Source: Aquamicrobium sp. LC103
Lineage (GTDB): Bacteria; Pseudomonadota; Alphaproteobacteria; Rhizobiales; Rhizobiaceae
Reading direction: 5' to 3'
Assembly (NCBI RefSeq): GCF_001014615.2
Contig: NZ_LBCQ02000002.1
Coordinates: 434,001 to 498,000, forward strand
DNA length: 64,000 nucleotides
Below the pieces are notes generated by a model, which was not told the origin of the DNA, made no database searches, and was given only the letters and a program-made list of their open reading frames with translations. A program made the position numbers and the translations under genes. This document shows positions 38,151 to 48,691 of the stretch, in pieces; within the stretch, counting starts at the first letter, position 1; each line of letters opens with the position of its first letter.

Positions 38151-38504
38151 ATGACTACGGCAGAACTTGCGAAGGATTTCACCGAAATTCTCAAGCGCGG
38201 CGACCACGACGGCGCGGCCGCGAAATACAATTCCGACGACATCGTGAGTTATGAAGCGATGGAAGGCCCGACGGCGGTCAGCAGGGGCAAGGACGCCGTC
38301 AGGCAGAAGGGCGAGACGTGGGGCGCCAATCACGAGGTCCACGGCGTGACCGTCGAGGGCCCCTACGTCAACGGCGACCAGTTCGCCATCCGTTTCACGA
38401 TGGATTTGACGCGGAAGGCGACCGGTGAACGCATCACGCTCGACGAGGTCGGCGTCTACACGGTCAGGGCCGGCAAGATCGTCGAGGAGCGGTTCTACTA
38501 TTAG
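38151..38504 (+). CDS. SnoaL/NTF2-like fold protein
   Basis: A 117-residue single-domain protein with the cone-fold pattern of the SnoaL-like superfamily: an N-terminal helix pair, YNSDDIVSYEAMEG, GKDAVRQKGETW, then a beta-sheet ending GVYTVRAGKIVEERFYY. Relatives include small isomerase- or binding-type proteins. No catalytic residues can be assigned. GGGAGGAAC precedes the ATG. It is monocistronic and converges with rsmA. Confidence 0.75.
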   Translation: MTTAELAKDFTEILKRGDHDGAAAKYNSDDIVSYEAMEGPTAVSRGKDAVRQKGETWGANHEVHGVTVEGPYVNGDQFAIRFTMDLTRKATGERITLDEVGVYTVRAGKIVEERFYY

Positions 38505-38592
38505 CTAGGCGCTGATAGCGCCGTCAGGCGGCGCTATCCAAGAGCGGCCGTGCCGTTCGCGGTCGCTCGGCGCGATTCCACCGCCCTGCGGC

Positions 38593-39420
38593 TCACACCG
38601 CGTTCGCCAACGCCACGAATTCCTCGACGGTCAGCGTCTCCGCCCGGCGGGTCCCGTCGATGCCGGTGGCCGCGAGAAGCCGCTCGCCGCCAACGCTCTT
38701 GAGGCTCTGGCGCAGCATCTTGCGGCGTTGGCCGAAGGCTGCTTCGGTTATCTTCGCGAGCTTTTGCACGTCGGCGGGCAGTGGATTTTCCCGCGGCTCG
38801 ATGCTGACGACGGAGGAGGTCACCTTGGGCGGCGGCGTGAAGGCCTGCGGCGGAAGGTCGAAGGCGATGCGCGCCCGCGTCCGCCAGCCCGCGAGCACGC
38901 CGAGCCGGCCATAGGCGTCGTCGCCCGGCCGCGCCACCACGCGTTGCGCCACTTCGCGCTGGAACATCAGCGTCAGCGAGGAATAGAAGGGCGGCCATTG
39001 GGCCGTCGTCAGCCAGCGGATCAGAAGCTCGGTGCCGATATTGTAGGGCAGGTTCGCCGCGATGCGCACGTCTCCGCCACCGGCGGCGAGGGCGGCGAAA
39101 TCGGTTTTCAGCGCGTCGCCGGCGATCACCTCCAGCCGGCCGGGATAATGCGCGGCGATCTCCGCCAGCGCCTCGAGACAGCGCTCGTCGCGCTCGATCG
39201 CAACCACGCGCTTGGCGCCGGAAAGGAGCAGCGCGCGCGTCAGTCCTCCCGGACCCGGTCCGACCTCGATGACCGTGGAATCGGAGAGGTCGCCGGCCGT
39301 CCGGGCGATCTTGCCGGTGAGGTTGAGGTCGAGGAGAAAGTTCTGGCCGAGCGATTTCTTGGCCCGCAGGCCGTGGCGCTCGATCACGTCGCGCAGCGGC
39401 GGCAGCCCGTCGATCGTCAT
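38593..39420 (-). CDS. rsmA: 16S rRNA (adenine1518-N6/adenine1519-N6)-dimethyltransferase
   Basis: KsgA-type SAM methyltransferase that dimethylates two adenines near the 3' end of 16S rRNA during 30S assembly. It has 275 residues. SAM motif EVGPGPGG at 52-59, catalytic motif NLPY at 123-126, and GQNFL near 25-29. Its ATG overlaps the pdxA stop by four bases, so the two are coupled. Last gene of the lptF-lptG-lptD-surA-pdxA-rsmA operon. Confidence 0.96.
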   Translation of the reverse strand: MTIDGLPPLRDVIERHGLRAKKSLGQNFLLDLNLTGKIARTAGDLSDSTVIEVGPGPGGLTRALLLSGAKRVVAIERDERCLEALAEIAAHYPGRLEVIAGDALKTDFAALAAGGGDVRIAANLPYNIGTELLIRWLTTAQWPPFYSSLTLMFQREVAQRVVARPGDDAYGRLGVLAGWRTRARIAFDLPPQAFTPPPKVTSSVVSIEPRENPLPADVQKLAKITEAAFGQRRKMLRQSLKSVGGERLLAATGIDGTRRAETLTVEEFVALANAV

Positions 39421-40427
39421 TGTCGCGCGGCTTTCGCGTCGGCCATCTTGCGGGCAAGTTTCAGCGCGGCGACGAGGCTGTCCGGCCTGGCGACGCCCTT
39501 GCCGGCGATGCCGAAGGCGGTGCCGTGGTCCGGCGAGGTGCGGATGAAGGGCAGTCCGAGCGTCACGTTGACGGTCTCGTCGAAGGCGAGCGCCTTCGCC
39601 GGGATCAGCGCCTGGTCGTGATACATGCAGATCGCCGCGTCGTAGGTGGCGCGCGCCTGCGGGTGGAACATGGTGTCGGCGGGCAGGGGGCCAGCCACGT
39701 CGAGCCCCTGCGCGCGCAGCGCCTCGATCGCCGGGCGGATGATCTCGATGTCCTCGCGGCCCATCGCGCCGTCCTCTCCGGCGTGCGGATTGAGCCCGGA
39801 AACGGCGAGGCGCGGCCTGGCGATGCCGAATCTCCCGGCGAGGTCGCGGGCGGTGATGGTGGCGGTGGCCACGATCGCCTCGCTCGTCAGGCTGCGGCTG
39901 ACGTCGGCCAGCGGAATGTGGATGGTCACCGGAACGGCCCGCAGGTCGGGCCCGGCCAGCATCATCACCGGCCGTACGGGCCTGCCGGTCTCCAGCTCGG
40001 CGAGATGGCCGAGAAATTCGGTATGGCCCGGAAACTCGAAGCCGGCATCGTAGAGCGGTTTCTTGGCGATGGGGCAGGTGACGACGGCGTCGGCCTCGCC
40101 GGTGCGCACGTCGGCGACCGCCCGCTCGATCGCCTCGATGATGCCGGTGGCGTTGGCGCCGTCGGGGCTGCCGGGAACGTCACGGAACCGCGCCGCGAGC
40201 GGAACCACGGGAAGCACCTTGTCGAATGCCGCAAGGGTCTCGGCCGGGTGGATGATCGCGATCTCGGCAGCCTCGCCGGTCATCGCCGCGCGCGCCTTGA
40301 GGAGGGCCGGGTCGCCGAGGACGTAGAAGGCGGGAACGCCGCGTTCGCTGCGTTCGCGCCAGGCCCGGATTGCGATTTCGGGGCCGATTCCCGAAGGATC
40401 GCCCGATGTCAGCGCGAGTGGAGCCAA
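39417..40427 (-). CDS. pdxA: 4-hydroxythreonine-4-phosphate dehydrogenase
   Basis: An NAD-dependent step in pyridoxal-phosphate (vitamin B6) synthesis, 336 residues. [13 protein letters not shown] at the N-terminus, GHTEFLG in the middle and [14 protein letters not shown] near the C-terminus include the metal-binding histidines. It lies between surA (30 bases upstream) and rsmA (4-base overlap), the same order as in E. coli. Confidence 0.96.
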   Translation of the reverse strand: MAPLALTSGDPSGIGPEIAIRAWRERSERGVPAFYVLGDPALLKARAAMTGEAAEIAIIHPAETLAAFDKVLPVVPLAARFRDVPGSPDGANATGIIEAIERAVADVRTGEADAVVTCPIAKKPLYDAGFEFPGHTEFLGHLAELETGRPVRPVMMLAGPDLRAVPVTIHIPLADVSRSLTSEAIVATATITARDLAGRFGIARPRLAVSGLNPHAGEDGAMGREDIEIIRPAIEALRAQGLDVAGPLPADTMFHPQARATYDAAICMYHDQALIPAKALAFDETVNVTLGLPFIRTSPDHGTAFGIAGKGVARPDSLVAALKLARKMADAKAARQ

Positions 40428-40457
40428 GCCCGTCTCCTAAATGCAGTTGATCGACGA

Positions 40458-41396
40458 TCAGCGGTTGATGATCGTCGCCTTCTCGCGCAACTCGGCGGTG
40501 TATTCCTTGGAAAGCTCGTCGGCCTTCTCGCCACCGGTTCCCTCGGCCTGGAAGACCATCTGCGCCACGCGGTCGTCCGAGACTTCGCGGGCGCTGCACA
40601 CGCCGATGAACTCCACGCCGCGGTCGGTCTCGCGGACGGCGGTCGCCGCGCCGGCGTTCGTGGCCGTGACGGATTCCTTCCATTCCGGCGGAAGCTCCGG
40701 CTGGAGGATGCGGCCGAGATCGCGCACCGTCACGTCGAGCAGGCCCTTGACGAACTCACGCGTCGTGTCGCAGCTGCGGAAGCGCTGGCGCATGGCCTCG
40801 GCCTCGCGCTTGCGGGCCGCGAGCTTGGCGCCTCGTTCGGACGCCGGAACCACGAAGATCACCTGCTGAAGCATGTATTCGGTGGCGGAAGGCTTGTTGC
40901 CGCCCTGCTGCAGCATGCGCTGCACGACGTCCTGCTCGCTCATCCGGTTGGCAGAGCGGCTGCGGGCGTTGATCGCCTGACCCCAGCCCATCTGGGTGCG
41001 GATGAATTCGCGGAAATGCGCCTTGGTCACGCCGGTCTGGGCGAGTATCTCGTCCATCTGCTGCGGGCTGAGATTGTTCGACTGGGCGAAGCGGGCATAG
41101 GAATCGGCCACCTGCTCGTCCGTGATGCGGATGTTGAGGCGCTTGATCTCGGCCGTGCGCAGCGCCTGGTCGACCATATCGTCGGCGGCCATCTGCTGCA
41201 GATTGCCCTTCCGCTGCTGCAGCTTGAGGAAGGCGGCCCTGCGCTGGATATCGTAGCTGGTCACCGGCTGGTTGTTGACGACGTACTTGATTTCGGTCGC
41301 CGCCGCGGGCAGCGGCGCGAAGGCGACTGGAACCGTCACCGCGGATACCATCAAGGCGAGAGCGATGGTGCGCAGGCTTTTCCTGATCGGCATCAT
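40458..41396 (-). CDS. SurA-like periplasmic chaperone / peptidyl-prolyl isomerase
   Basis: A 312-residue exported protein. A signal peptide of about 34 residues ends LPAAA. The SurA N-terminal domain follows (VVNNQPVTSYDIQRRAAFL), and the rest is a divergent chaperone/PPIase region. At 312 residues it is much shorter than E. coli SurA (428 aa) and shows at most one parvulin-like segment, as is usual in Rhizobiales. Position after lptD supports the SurA role: folding of outer-membrane proteins such as LptD. The alternative start is ATG three bases inside (41393). Confidence 0.85.
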   Translation of the reverse strand: MMPIRKSLRTIALALMVSAVTVPVAFAPLPAAATEIKYVVNNQPVTSYDIQRRAAFLKLQQRKGNLQQMAADDMVDQALRTAEIKRLNIRITDEQVADSYARFAQSNNLSPQQMDEILAQTGVTKAHFREFIRTQMGWGQAINARSRSANRMSEQDVVQRMLQQGGNKPSATEYMLQQVIFVVPASERGAKLAARKREAEAMRQRFRSCDTTREFVKGLLDVTVRDLGRILQPELPPEWKESVTATNAGAATAVRETDRGVEFIGVCSAREVSDDRVAQMVFQAEGTGGEKADELSKEYTAELREKATIINR

Positions 41397-41509
41397 TGCA
41401 AGTAAATCCCCGTATCTTCCAGAGCGATTTCGGCACGCCAGACAAGTCGTTTGCCCGCCTTATGGGGCAAAAGAGTGACGAATGCCAGTCTTGAGGGCCC
41501 TGAATAGTG

Positions 41510-43930
41510 TCAAAGGCGGCTGGAAGCAAACGGGCTGTTGGATGCGGTGCCGAAATCGCCGATCGTCCTGAGCGAGATGCTGAAGCCGAAACTGCGGTCG
41601 ACTTCATTGGTGTCGCGGTTCTCCGTCTCCGAAACGGTGAACGAATAGGCGAAGCACTCGTCGTCATAGGCGAAGCCGATCGAGCGGGCGACGAGCACGT
41701 CCTTTTCCAGGTCGTAGGTGCCCGAGCCGAAGACGCGCCAGTTCTCGAAGAACCTCGCCGAGGCGCTGAGCTGCACCTCCTGGCGATCGGAATCGAAGCC
41801 GTAGGCAGGCGGATCGCCCGCTTCCTCGGGCGCCTGCGCCTCGATGAAGCTGTAGCGGCCGACGATGGAGAACGGCCGCGTCGTGTAGCCGGCGGTCAGG
41901 TCGGTGCGGCGCATCTCGAAGGAATCCTCGTCGAAGCGGCCGCCGGCCGAGAAGGAAAGCCCCACCGGGGTGGTCAGGCCGACCATGGCGACATAGTCCG
42001 AGCGGTCCGATTCGAGGCCGGAATAGGCGCCCGCGCTGACGAGATCGGGCGAGGCGAACGGGTTGTCGCCGGCGAGGTGGTAGGATTGTCCGGCCAGGCC
42101 GTGCAGACCCCAGCCGTTCTGGAACGCGCCGGAATAGCGCACGCCGAGATTGGCGCGCGTGCCGCCCTCGATGCGGTCGAAGCCGGAGAACTTGTCGCGC
42201 TCGAACAGGCTGGTGGCGTCGAAGACGAGGCTCTGCGCGTCCTCGTTGGGGATGCCGAGCCGGTTCTGATAGGCGGCATCGGGCCGGGCGAAGATCTGGC
42301 CCATCGGTTCGAGCACATGGGTCGAGCTGGTCGTGGAGAACAGGATCGGCCACCGCGCCTCGAGGCCGGCGGTCGCCATCGAACGGAAATAGGCCGAGCG
42401 AATGTCGTCCTCGACGCCGAGCGTGCCGGCGAGATCCGCGATGGCGGCTTCGCTCAGGCCGGAATAGCTGGTGCCGATCGCGTCGCCGCGCGCCGCCAGA
42501 AGCGGCGTCAGCATCAGTCCGCCGGGCGCGATGAAGGAACGCTTCCACTCGGCTTCCGCCGTCACCCGGCCGTTCCAGCCCTCGGTTCCGCGAACAAGCG
42601 CGTCGCTGTCGCCACTGCCCTGCCATCCGGACCGGTCGAGTTCGCGTCGGTAGAGCGACTGCGCGTTGACGTCGATGTTGAGCTCGCCGCCGGCGATCGC
42701 CTCGTCCGGCGTGTAGGAATAGTCGAAGGACGGCAGGACCCAGGGCTGCTTTTCACTCCGCGAGCGGGGGTCGGCATCCAGCAGCCGCTCCTGGACCTCG
42801 AAGCGGTAGGCGCGCAGGTCGAAATAGTTCCGGTCGTTGAGGCCGGTCAGGTAGACCTGCGAGCGGTGGACCGACTGGTTGAAGCCGTCGATGCTGTAGG
42901 TCCTGGAGAAGTTCTTGTCGGTCTGGGCAAGAACGTCCCAGCCGAAGCTCCAGCGCGGATTGATCTGGAACTCGCCCTTCGTGCCGATCATGCCGCGGAA
43001 CTTCTCGCGACTGTCGACGGTGCCGGGATCGAATTCCTCCGGGCTCTGCTGGCGGATGCCGGCGATGCGGATGTCGTACGCGCCATTGTTGAAGCGCTGG
43101 CGCCATTCGGCCATGCCGAGGAAGCCCTGCTTCGAATAATAGGTCGGGTAGAAGGTCGCGTCGAAGGTCGGCGAAAGCGCCAGATAGTAGGGAACCTGCA
43201 CCCCGTAGCCCAGCTTCGAGGAACCCTGATAGCTCGGTATCAGGAAGCCGGATTTCCGCTTCACGGTCGGATCGGCGACCTCGAAGGCCGGCAGGAAGGC
43301 CAACGGGAAGCCGAACATCTCGAAGCGCGCGCGCTCGAAGCGCACGGTCTTCGCTTCGCCGTTCCAGATGATCTTCTGCGCCTTGATGCGCCAGATCGGC
43401 GGCTTGTCGGGCTTTTCCTCGCACGGTTCGCAGGCCGTGTAGATGCCGCGGTTGAAGGTCGTGACCGTGCCGCTGCGGCGCTCCGCGCTCTCGGCGGCGA
43501 AATAGGTCTTGTCGGTGGTCTCAACGCGCAGCGCGTTGACGAAGCCGTCGCGGAAATCGTCGGTCACGTCGATTTCGTCGGAATAGATCTTCGTGCCGTC
43601 GCGGTCGACGATCTCGACAGCGCCGGTGGCGATCAGCTTTCTGGTATTGCGGTCATAAGCGACGCGCTGGGCGACGAGGCGGTTGCCGTCATAGTCGATC
43701 TGCACGCCGCCGACGGCGGTCACGGTGTTGCGGTCGTTGTCGTAGACGAGCGTGTCGGCTTCCAGCAGCATCTCCGCGTCCTCGGAGACCTGGGCGCCTT
43801 CGAAGTCGACGTCCTGCGCCCATGCCTGGTCGGGAGCAAGCGTATACGCGAACACGCATGCGAGCGCCGTCGCGCCTGCCAACCATGCATGCCGGGCGGA
43901 CCTGCTATTCAACGCGCACATCCCCCGCAA
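41510..43930 (-). CDS. lptD: LPS-assembly outer-membrane protein LptD
   Basis: An 806-residue beta-barrel that inserts lipopolysaccharide into the outer leaflet. The signal peptide ends near AWAQD, the periplasmic OstA/LptA-like domain spans about 50-170 (EDAEMLLEADTLVYDNDRNTV...), and the barrel domain fills the rest. Cysteines at CEPCEEK (about 165-170) may form disulfides. The start is uncertain: TTG 43930 has AGGA 7 bases upstream and directly abuts the lptG stop, while ATG 43921 lacks an RBS. The difference is three residues. Confidence 0.94.
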   Translation of the reverse strand: MRGMCALNSRSARHAWLAGATALACVFAYTLAPDQAWAQDVDFEGAQVSEDAEMLLEADTLVYDNDRNTVTAVGGVQIDYDGNRLVAQRVAYDRNTRKLIATGAVEIVDRDGTKIYSDEIDVTDDFRDGFVNALRVETTDKTYFAAESAERRSGTVTTFNRGIYTACEPCEEKPDKPPIWRIKAQKIIWNGEAKTVRFERARFEMFGFPLAFLPAFEVADPTVKRKSGFLIPSYQGSSKLGYGVQVPYYLALSPTFDATFYPTYYSKQGFLGMAEWRQRFNNGAYDIRIAGIRQQSPEEFDPGTVDSREKFRGMIGTKGEFQINPRWSFGWDVLAQTDKNFSRTYSIDGFNQSVHRSQVYLTGLNDRNYFDLRAYRFEVQERLLDADPRSRSEKQPWVLPSFDYSYTPDEAIAGGELNIDVNAQSLYRRELDRSGWQGSGDSDALVRGTEGWNGRVTAEAEWKRSFIAPGGLMLTPLLAARGDAIGTSYSGLSEAAIADLAGTLGVEDDIRSAYFRSMATAGLEARWPILFSTTSSTHVLEPMGQIFARPDAAYQNRLGIPNEDAQSLVFDATSLFERDKFSGFDRIEGGTRANLGVRYSGAFQNGWGLHGLAGQSYHLAGDNPFASPDLVSAGAYSGLESDRSDYVAMVGLTTPVGLSFSAGGRFDEDSFEMRRTDLTAGYTTRPFSIVGRYSFIEAQAPEEAGDPPAYGFDSDRQEVQLSASARFFENWRVFGSGTYDLEKDVLVARSIGFAYDDECFAYSFTVSETENRDTNEVDRSFGFSISLRTIGDFGTASNSPFASSRL

Positions 43931-45019
43931 CTAACCGTCCTCCTTGTACAAGAGAAACGTGACCCCGAAAAAACCGGCGATGATGACCGGAAACCATGCC
44001 GCCGCGACCGGAGGCACAAATCCAGCGCTACCGAACGCCTTGACCAAAACCGTAACGACATAAAGCAGAAAGCCCGCGAGGATTCCACCCAGAATAATCG
44101 TCGCCGACTGTCCCATCCGCGCAAATCTCATCGAGACGGTGGCCGCGATCAGGGTCATGGCGACGAGCAGGACCGGCAGTGCGAGAAGTGTGTGGAAATG
44201 TGTTGCGAAAGCGTTTGCGCCGAGCCCGAAAGACCTTGCAGCGGCGATTTTTCTCGGCAGTTCGAAGAAGGGAATCGTCTCGGGACGGGCCAGCCGCTCG
44301 GTGACGAATTCCGGGCTGAGATTCGTCTTCACCGACACCGATTCGACCTTCTCGCGCGTCGACCCGTCGCCGAGCCGCGACACGTTGCGAAGCTCCCAGT
44401 GTCCCTGGCGCAGATAGGCGCGCTCGGCATCGAGCCGTTCGATGATGTCGCCGTCCAGGTCCATGCGCAGGAAGGTGGCGTCGGCGAGTTCGAGCCCCTG
44501 GGCCAGCACGCTGCGCGCGCCGATGATCGTCTCGCCTTCGTCGGTCCGCTGCTTGATCCAGGGCGCGTTGCCGGCGTTGCCATCCTGCGGCCGCGCCCCG
44601 CGAACCTCCGTTTCGAGGAACTGGCTGCGCGCGTAGCCATGCGCCGCGATCGGGTTGAGCACCACGATCGCGGCGAGGCCGAACATGAAGGCGCCGGCGC
44701 ACACCGGCGCGAGGAACTGCCAGGCCGATATGCCGGCCGAACGGGCGACGACGAGTTCGTATTTGCGGTTGAGCGAGATCAGCGTGACCATGCCCGAAAC
44801 CAGGCCGATGAACGGCACGGTCTGCTGCATGACCATCGGAACCTGAAGCGCGGCGACCGTCAGCGCCCAGTCTATCGAATAGCCGGGCAGGCCGCTCATC
44901 CGACCCGAAAGCTCGGTGAAATTGATGATGAAGACGAGCGCGAAAATCCCCAGGAAGAACCAGAAGGTGATGGAGATGTAGCGCATGAAGAAATAGCGCC
45001 CCAGCGTCAGGCCGATCAT
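43931..45019 (-). CDS. lptG: LPS export permease LptG
   Basis: A 362-residue inner-membrane subunit of the LptB2FG transporter that extracts LPS from the inner membrane. Six helices are arranged three plus three around a periplasmic beta-jellyroll (about 125-250). IGLTLGRYFFMRY at the start and VMQQTVPFIGLVSGMVTLISLNR are typical. Start 45019 overlaps the lptF stop by four bases (ATGA), and its stop abuts lptD. Confidence 0.94.
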   Translation of the reverse strand: MIGLTLGRYFFMRYISITFWFFLGIFALVFIINFTELSGRMSGLPGYSIDWALTVAALQVPMVMQQTVPFIGLVSGMVTLISLNRKYELVVARSAGISAWQFLAPVCAGAFMFGLAAIVVLNPIAAHGYARSQFLETEVRGARPQDGNAGNAPWIKQRTDEGETIIGARSVLAQGLELADATFLRMDLDGDIIERLDAERAYLRQGHWELRNVSRLGDGSTREKVESVSVKTNLSPEFVTERLARPETIPFFELPRKIAAARSFGLGANAFATHFHTLLALPVLLVAMTLIAATVSMRFARMGQSATIILGGILAGFLLYVVTVLVKAFGSAGFVPPVAAAWFPVIIAGFFGVTFLLYKEDG

Positions 45020-46221
45020 GAGCGGCCCTCCCTGGCTGGGCGCCTGAAGCCCGACAGCCTGAGGCGCAGAGCCGTCAGCCTGTCGCGGACGCGGCCGAAG
45101 AACGCGCCGGCCCTGTCGGTCAGCGACGTTGGTAGCTCCATCACGCGATTGGTCATTATGAAATACACGGCCGTCAGCGAGGCGAGGATCGGTACCGCAT
45201 AGACCACATAGATGAAGAACGGCGAGGTGCCGGCCTTGTTGGACGCGAAGAAGCCGGCCCACCTGACGAGAAGCGCGATCGTCATCGTCGTCAAAAGCGG
45301 ATGGATGCGCGCCTCGCGGAACGAACGGGCATCGCCCGCGACGGCGAGGCCGATGAGCGCGAAAACGAGCGGGTAAAGCCATTCGGAGAAACGGCGATGC
45401 AGCTCCGCCCGGAAGGATTGCGGCTTCTGCTGGAAACGCTTGTCCGACGGATCGGGGTTCATGAGGTAGCCGAGGGGGCGGTCCTTGGGCAGGAGAACCG
45501 GCCCGGAGGCTGCCGAATCGAACTGCGAAAGGTCGAACGCGTAGGATTTGTAGCGCACCATCGACACGTCGCCGTCGCTGGCCTTCCGGTGGACGACGCC
45601 GTCTTCCATCACGAGGATGTGCTGGCCGTCGACCTCCACCGCCGCGCCGGTCTTGGCGTAGTAGAGCAGCTCGACGTTCTGCTCGCGCGAATCCGCCAGG
45701 AATATGCCGCCGAAGCGCCCGTCGGGCAGGCGCTCGCCGATCTGCATGTAGAGATCGTCGTCGAGCTTCTGGAAGCTGCCTTCCTGGATGACGGTGGTGA
45801 TCAGCTCCGCCCGCGCCTCCGAGACCAGCACGCGCAGCCGTTCCCGCGAATAGGGCTCGACGAAATTGTTGATGACGAAGGAGAGGATGCAGGCGACGGT
45901 CGCGATCAGCAGGATCGGCCTGATGACCGTCATGCGCGGGCTGCCGGCCGCCGAAATGACCACCATCTCCGAATCGGTGTTCATCGTCGTCAGCGTGTGC
46001 GCCACCGCGATGCCGATGGCGAAGGGCATCACCACCGGGATGACCGCCGGAAGAACCAGCCATGCGAGCTCGAAGAAGGTGGAGGCCGACTGGCCGTTGC
46101 CGGTGACGATGTCGATGCGCGTCAACACCTGCGTCGTCCAGACGATCGCCAGAACCCAAAACAGCGTCGCCGTGAAGATGCCCAGCGCGCGACGCATGAT
46201 ATAGAGTTCTATGACTTTCAT
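45016..46221 (-). CDS. lptF: LPS export permease LptF
   Basis: A 401-residue partner of LptG with the same three-plus-three helix layout and a periplasmic domain (about 135-270). Markers are MPFAIGIAVAHTLTTMNTDSEMVVISAAG, typical of the coupling region that meets LptB, and FSEWLYPLVFALIGLA. It is the first gene of the operon, diverging from pepA. The C-terminal 30 residues are Arg-rich. Confidence 0.94.
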   Translation of the reverse strand: MKVIELYIMRRALGIFTATLFWVLAIVWTTQVLTRIDIVTGNGQSASTFFELAWLVLPAVIPVVMPFAIGIAVAHTLTTMNTDSEMVVISAAGSPRMTVIRPILLIATVACILSFVINNFVEPYSRERLRVLVSEARAELITTVIQEGSFQKLDDDLYMQIGERLPDGRFGGIFLADSREQNVELLYYAKTGAAVEVDGQHILVMEDGVVHRKASDGDVSMVRYKSYAFDLSQFDSAASGPVLLPKDRPLGYLMNPDPSDKRFQQKPQSFRAELHRRFSEWLYPLVFALIGLAVAGDARSFREARIHPLLTTMTIALLVRWAGFFASNKAGTSPFFIYVVYAVPILASLTAVYFIMTNRVMELPTSLTDRAGAFFGRVRDRLTALRLRLSGFRRPAREGRS

Positions 46222-46588
46222 GCGTCGCGTTTTTCCGTTTCATTTTGGCGATGGTGCGGCAACAGCAAGGCTATTCCTCGCGCCGCGCCGGCACAATGGA
46301 ATTCGGCTCGCCGCGCCCCTTCACCCGGTTCGCAATCTGGCTTCATTTGGCGAATAAACGGCAAATAAACAAGGTTAACGCTCCGTCGCACCGCATCATT
46401 CTCGCGGTCGTGATTGAAGATCACGATCCGGCATTCTACGTTGGGCCTCGACATCGGCAGCCAGCCCGCTCTCTTGTATCGGGCCAGGCTCAACCGAAAC
46501 TGGCTATTCGGGCCGGGCCTTGCCAAACTGGCGAAGGCATCGCACTGCAGAATCGCGTTCGATTTGAGGAACCAGGACAGGATATTCC
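46222..46588. promoter_or_regulatory. Divergent promoter region of lptF and pepA with an inverted repeat
   Basis: A 367-base gap with no supported gene. TCGTGAT (46408-46414) and ATCACGA (46420-46426) form a perfect 7-bp inverted repeat with a 5-base centre, a good candidate operator. An A/T-rich stretch with two AATAAAC copies lies at about 46351-46370 and is probably part of a promoter. The pepA side has GGACAGGA before the ATG. Confidence 0.5.
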
Positions 46589-48085
46589 ATGACAGCTCGC
46601 CCCACCGTCACTTTTGCCAAGCTTGCGGCCCCCAGGAAGGGAACGGCCATTCTGATTTCGGCCGAGGAGGGCGGTCTGGGGCCGGTCGCGAGGGAATGCG
46701 ATCCCGCCGGCGTGTTCGAAAGGGCTTTCGCAGCGGCGGATTTCAGCGGCAAGCTCGGCTCGTCGGCGGAAATTCTCGCTCCGCAGGGCTCCGATCTCGA
46801 TCGCGTGGCGGTGATCGGCGCGGGCAAGGCGTCGGCGCTCGACGAGCAGACTTGGCAGAAGATCGGCGGCGCGGCCTTCGCGGCCGTCAGGAAGTCGCAG
46901 GATGTGTCGCTCGTGGTCGAGGTGGCGGGCGCTGAAGCCGGTCCGGAAAATGTCGCGCAGCTCGCCATGGGCCTGGTGCTCCGCTCCTACTCCTTCGACA
47001 AGTACAAGACGAAGAAGGACAATGGCGACGGCAAGCCCGCGTCCGACAAGCCGGCGAAAATCGCCATCCTGTGCGCAAATCCGTCGGCGGCCAAGAAGGC
47101 GTTCGCCGCAGCCGAGGCGATCGCCGACGGCGTGATCCTGGCGCGCGATCTCGTCAACGAGCCGGCGAACATCCTCGGCCCGATCGAATTCGCCGCCAAG
47201 GCGAAGGAGCTCGAGAAGCTCGGCGTGAAGGTCGAGATTCTCACCGAGAAGGAGATGAAGAAGCTCGGCATGGGCGCGCTGCTCGGCGTCGCGCAGGGCT
47301 CCGTGCGCCCGCCGCGTCTCGTCGTCATGCAGTGGAACGGCGGCAAGGCGAAGGCCAACCCCGTCGCCTTCGTCGGCAAGGGCGTGGTCTTCGATTCGGG
47401 CGGCATCTCCATCAAGCCCGCCGCCGGCATGGAGGACATGAAGGGCGACATGGGCGGGGCCGCGGCCGTCACCGGGCTCATCCACGCGCTTGCCGCGCGC
47501 CAGGCCAAGGTGAACGCGGTCGGCATCATCGGCCTGGTCGAGAACATGGTCGACGGCAACGCCCAGCGCCCCGGCGACATCGTCACCTCGATGTCCGGCC
47601 AGACCATCGAGGTCTTGAACACCGACGCCGAGGGGCGCCTGGTTCTCGCGGATGCGCTCTGGTACTGCCAGGATCGCTTCAAGCCGGAATTCATGGTCAA
47701 TCTGGCGACGCTCACCGGCGCGATCATGGTGGCGCTCGGGCAGCACCACGCCGGTCTCTTCTCCAACAATGACGAGCTTGCCGAGCGTCTTTACGACGCC
47801 GGTGGCGCCACGGCCGAGAGGGTCTGGCGCATGCCGATCGGACCGGACTACGACAAGCTGATCGATTCCAAGAATGCCGACATGAAGAATATCGGCGGCC
47901 GCTATGGCGGCGCGATCACGGCGGCGCAGTTCCTGCAGCGCTTCGTCAACGACACGCCCTGGGCGCATCTCGACATCGCCGGCACCGCCATGGGCTCGCC
48001 GGCGACGGAGATCAACCAGTCCTGGGCCTCCGGCTTCGGCGTGCGGCTTCTCGATCGCCTCGTCGCCGACAATTACGAGGGCTGA
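46589..48085 (+). CDS. pepA: Leucyl aminopeptidase (M17)
   Basis: A 498-residue hexameric two-metal aminopeptidase. The catalytic domain has [15 protein letters not shown] and the family signature NTDAEGRL (344-351). Lys, Asp and Glu ligands are all present. The N-terminal regulatory domain is normal. In E. coli PepA also binds DNA (XerA/CarP), which is not testable here. It is followed by holC after 16 bases, a widely conserved pair. Confidence 0.95.
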   Translation: MTARPTVTFAKLAAPRKGTAILISAEEGGLGPVARECDPAGVFERAFAAADFSGKLGSSAEILAPQGSDLDRVAVIGAGKASALDEQTWQKIGGAAFAAVRKSQDVSLVVEVAGAEAGPENVAQLAMGLVLRSYSFDKYKTKKDNGDGKPASDKPAKIAILCANPSAAKKAFAAAEAIADGVILARDLVNEPANILGPIEFAAKAKELEKLGVKVEILTEKEMKKLGMGALLGVAQGSVRPPRLVVMQWNGGKAKANPVAFVGKGVVFDSGGISIKPAAGMEDMKGDMGGAAAVTGLIHALAARQAKVNAVGIIGLVENMVDGNAQRPGDIVTSMSGQTIEVLNTDAEGRLVLADALWYCQDRFKPEFMVNLATLTGAIMVALGQHHAGLFSNNDELAERLYDAGGATAERVWRMPIGPDYDKLIDSKNADMKNIGGRYGGAITAAQFLQRFVNDTPWAHLDIAGTAMGSPATEINQSWASGFGVRLLDRLVADNYEG

Positions 48086-48101
48086 GCAGGATATCCCGCC
48101 G

Positions 48102-48551
48102 ATGACCGAGGTGCTGTTCTACCACCTGACCGAATCGACGCTCGAGGATGCGTTGCCGCCGCTGGTCGAGAAGAGCCTCGGCCGCGGCTGGAGCGTCGTC
48201 GTGCAGACCGGCAGCGAGGAGCGGCGCGACGCGCTCGACCAGCATCTGTGGACCTATCGCGACGATTCCTTCCTCGCGCATGGTACCGATCACGACAGGC
48301 ACGCCGAGCACCAGCCGGTCCTGCTGACGACCGGGGCGGGGAACGGCAATTCGGCGCGGATCCGCTTCATGGTGGACGGCGCCGAGCCACCGGACATCTC
48401 GGCCTATGAGCGCGCCGTCTTCATGTTCGACGGCCACGATGCGCACCAGCTCGAGGTCGCTCGCGGGCAGTGGAAGGCGATGAAGGCCGCCGGCCACGCT
48501 GCGACCTACTGGCAGCAGACACCGGAGCGCCGCTGGGAACGCAAGGCCTGA
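48102..48551 (+). CDS. holC: DNA polymerase III chi subunit
   Basis: A 149-residue protein of the HolC family. EVLFYHLTESTLEDALPPLVEKSLGRGWSV-like start and LWTYRDDSFLAHGT are characteristic. Chi links the clamp-loader complex to single-strand-binding protein. ATG 48102 begins exactly at the conserved MTEVLFY. It is downstream of pepA. Confidence 0.92.
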   Translation: MTEVLFYHLTESTLEDALPPLVEKSLGRGWSVVVQTGSEERRDALDQHLWTYRDDSFLAHGTDHDRHAEHQPVLLTTGAGNGNSARIRFMVDGAEPPDISAYERAVFMFDGHDAHQLEVARGQWKAMKAAGHAATYWQQTPERRWERKA

Positions 48552-48691
48552 GCGTCGGGACGCAGGCCGGCCGAGTTCGCCCGCCCGCTGACGCGTGGCG
48601 ACGTCGCGGCGGTTGAGGACGTTGGTGGCGGCGATCGAGGGGCTCGGCGCGAGCGGTCGAGATTCCGGCGACGGTCAGGGCGGCTTTCGGC

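Noticed and set aside
41507-45202. Very long open frame (over 1200 codons) antisense to lptD, lptG and lptF
   Set aside because: It is the mirror of real genes with canonical motifs on the minus strand; the translation is rich in Arg, Asp, His and Val with no domain, as expected for GC-rich antisense frames.
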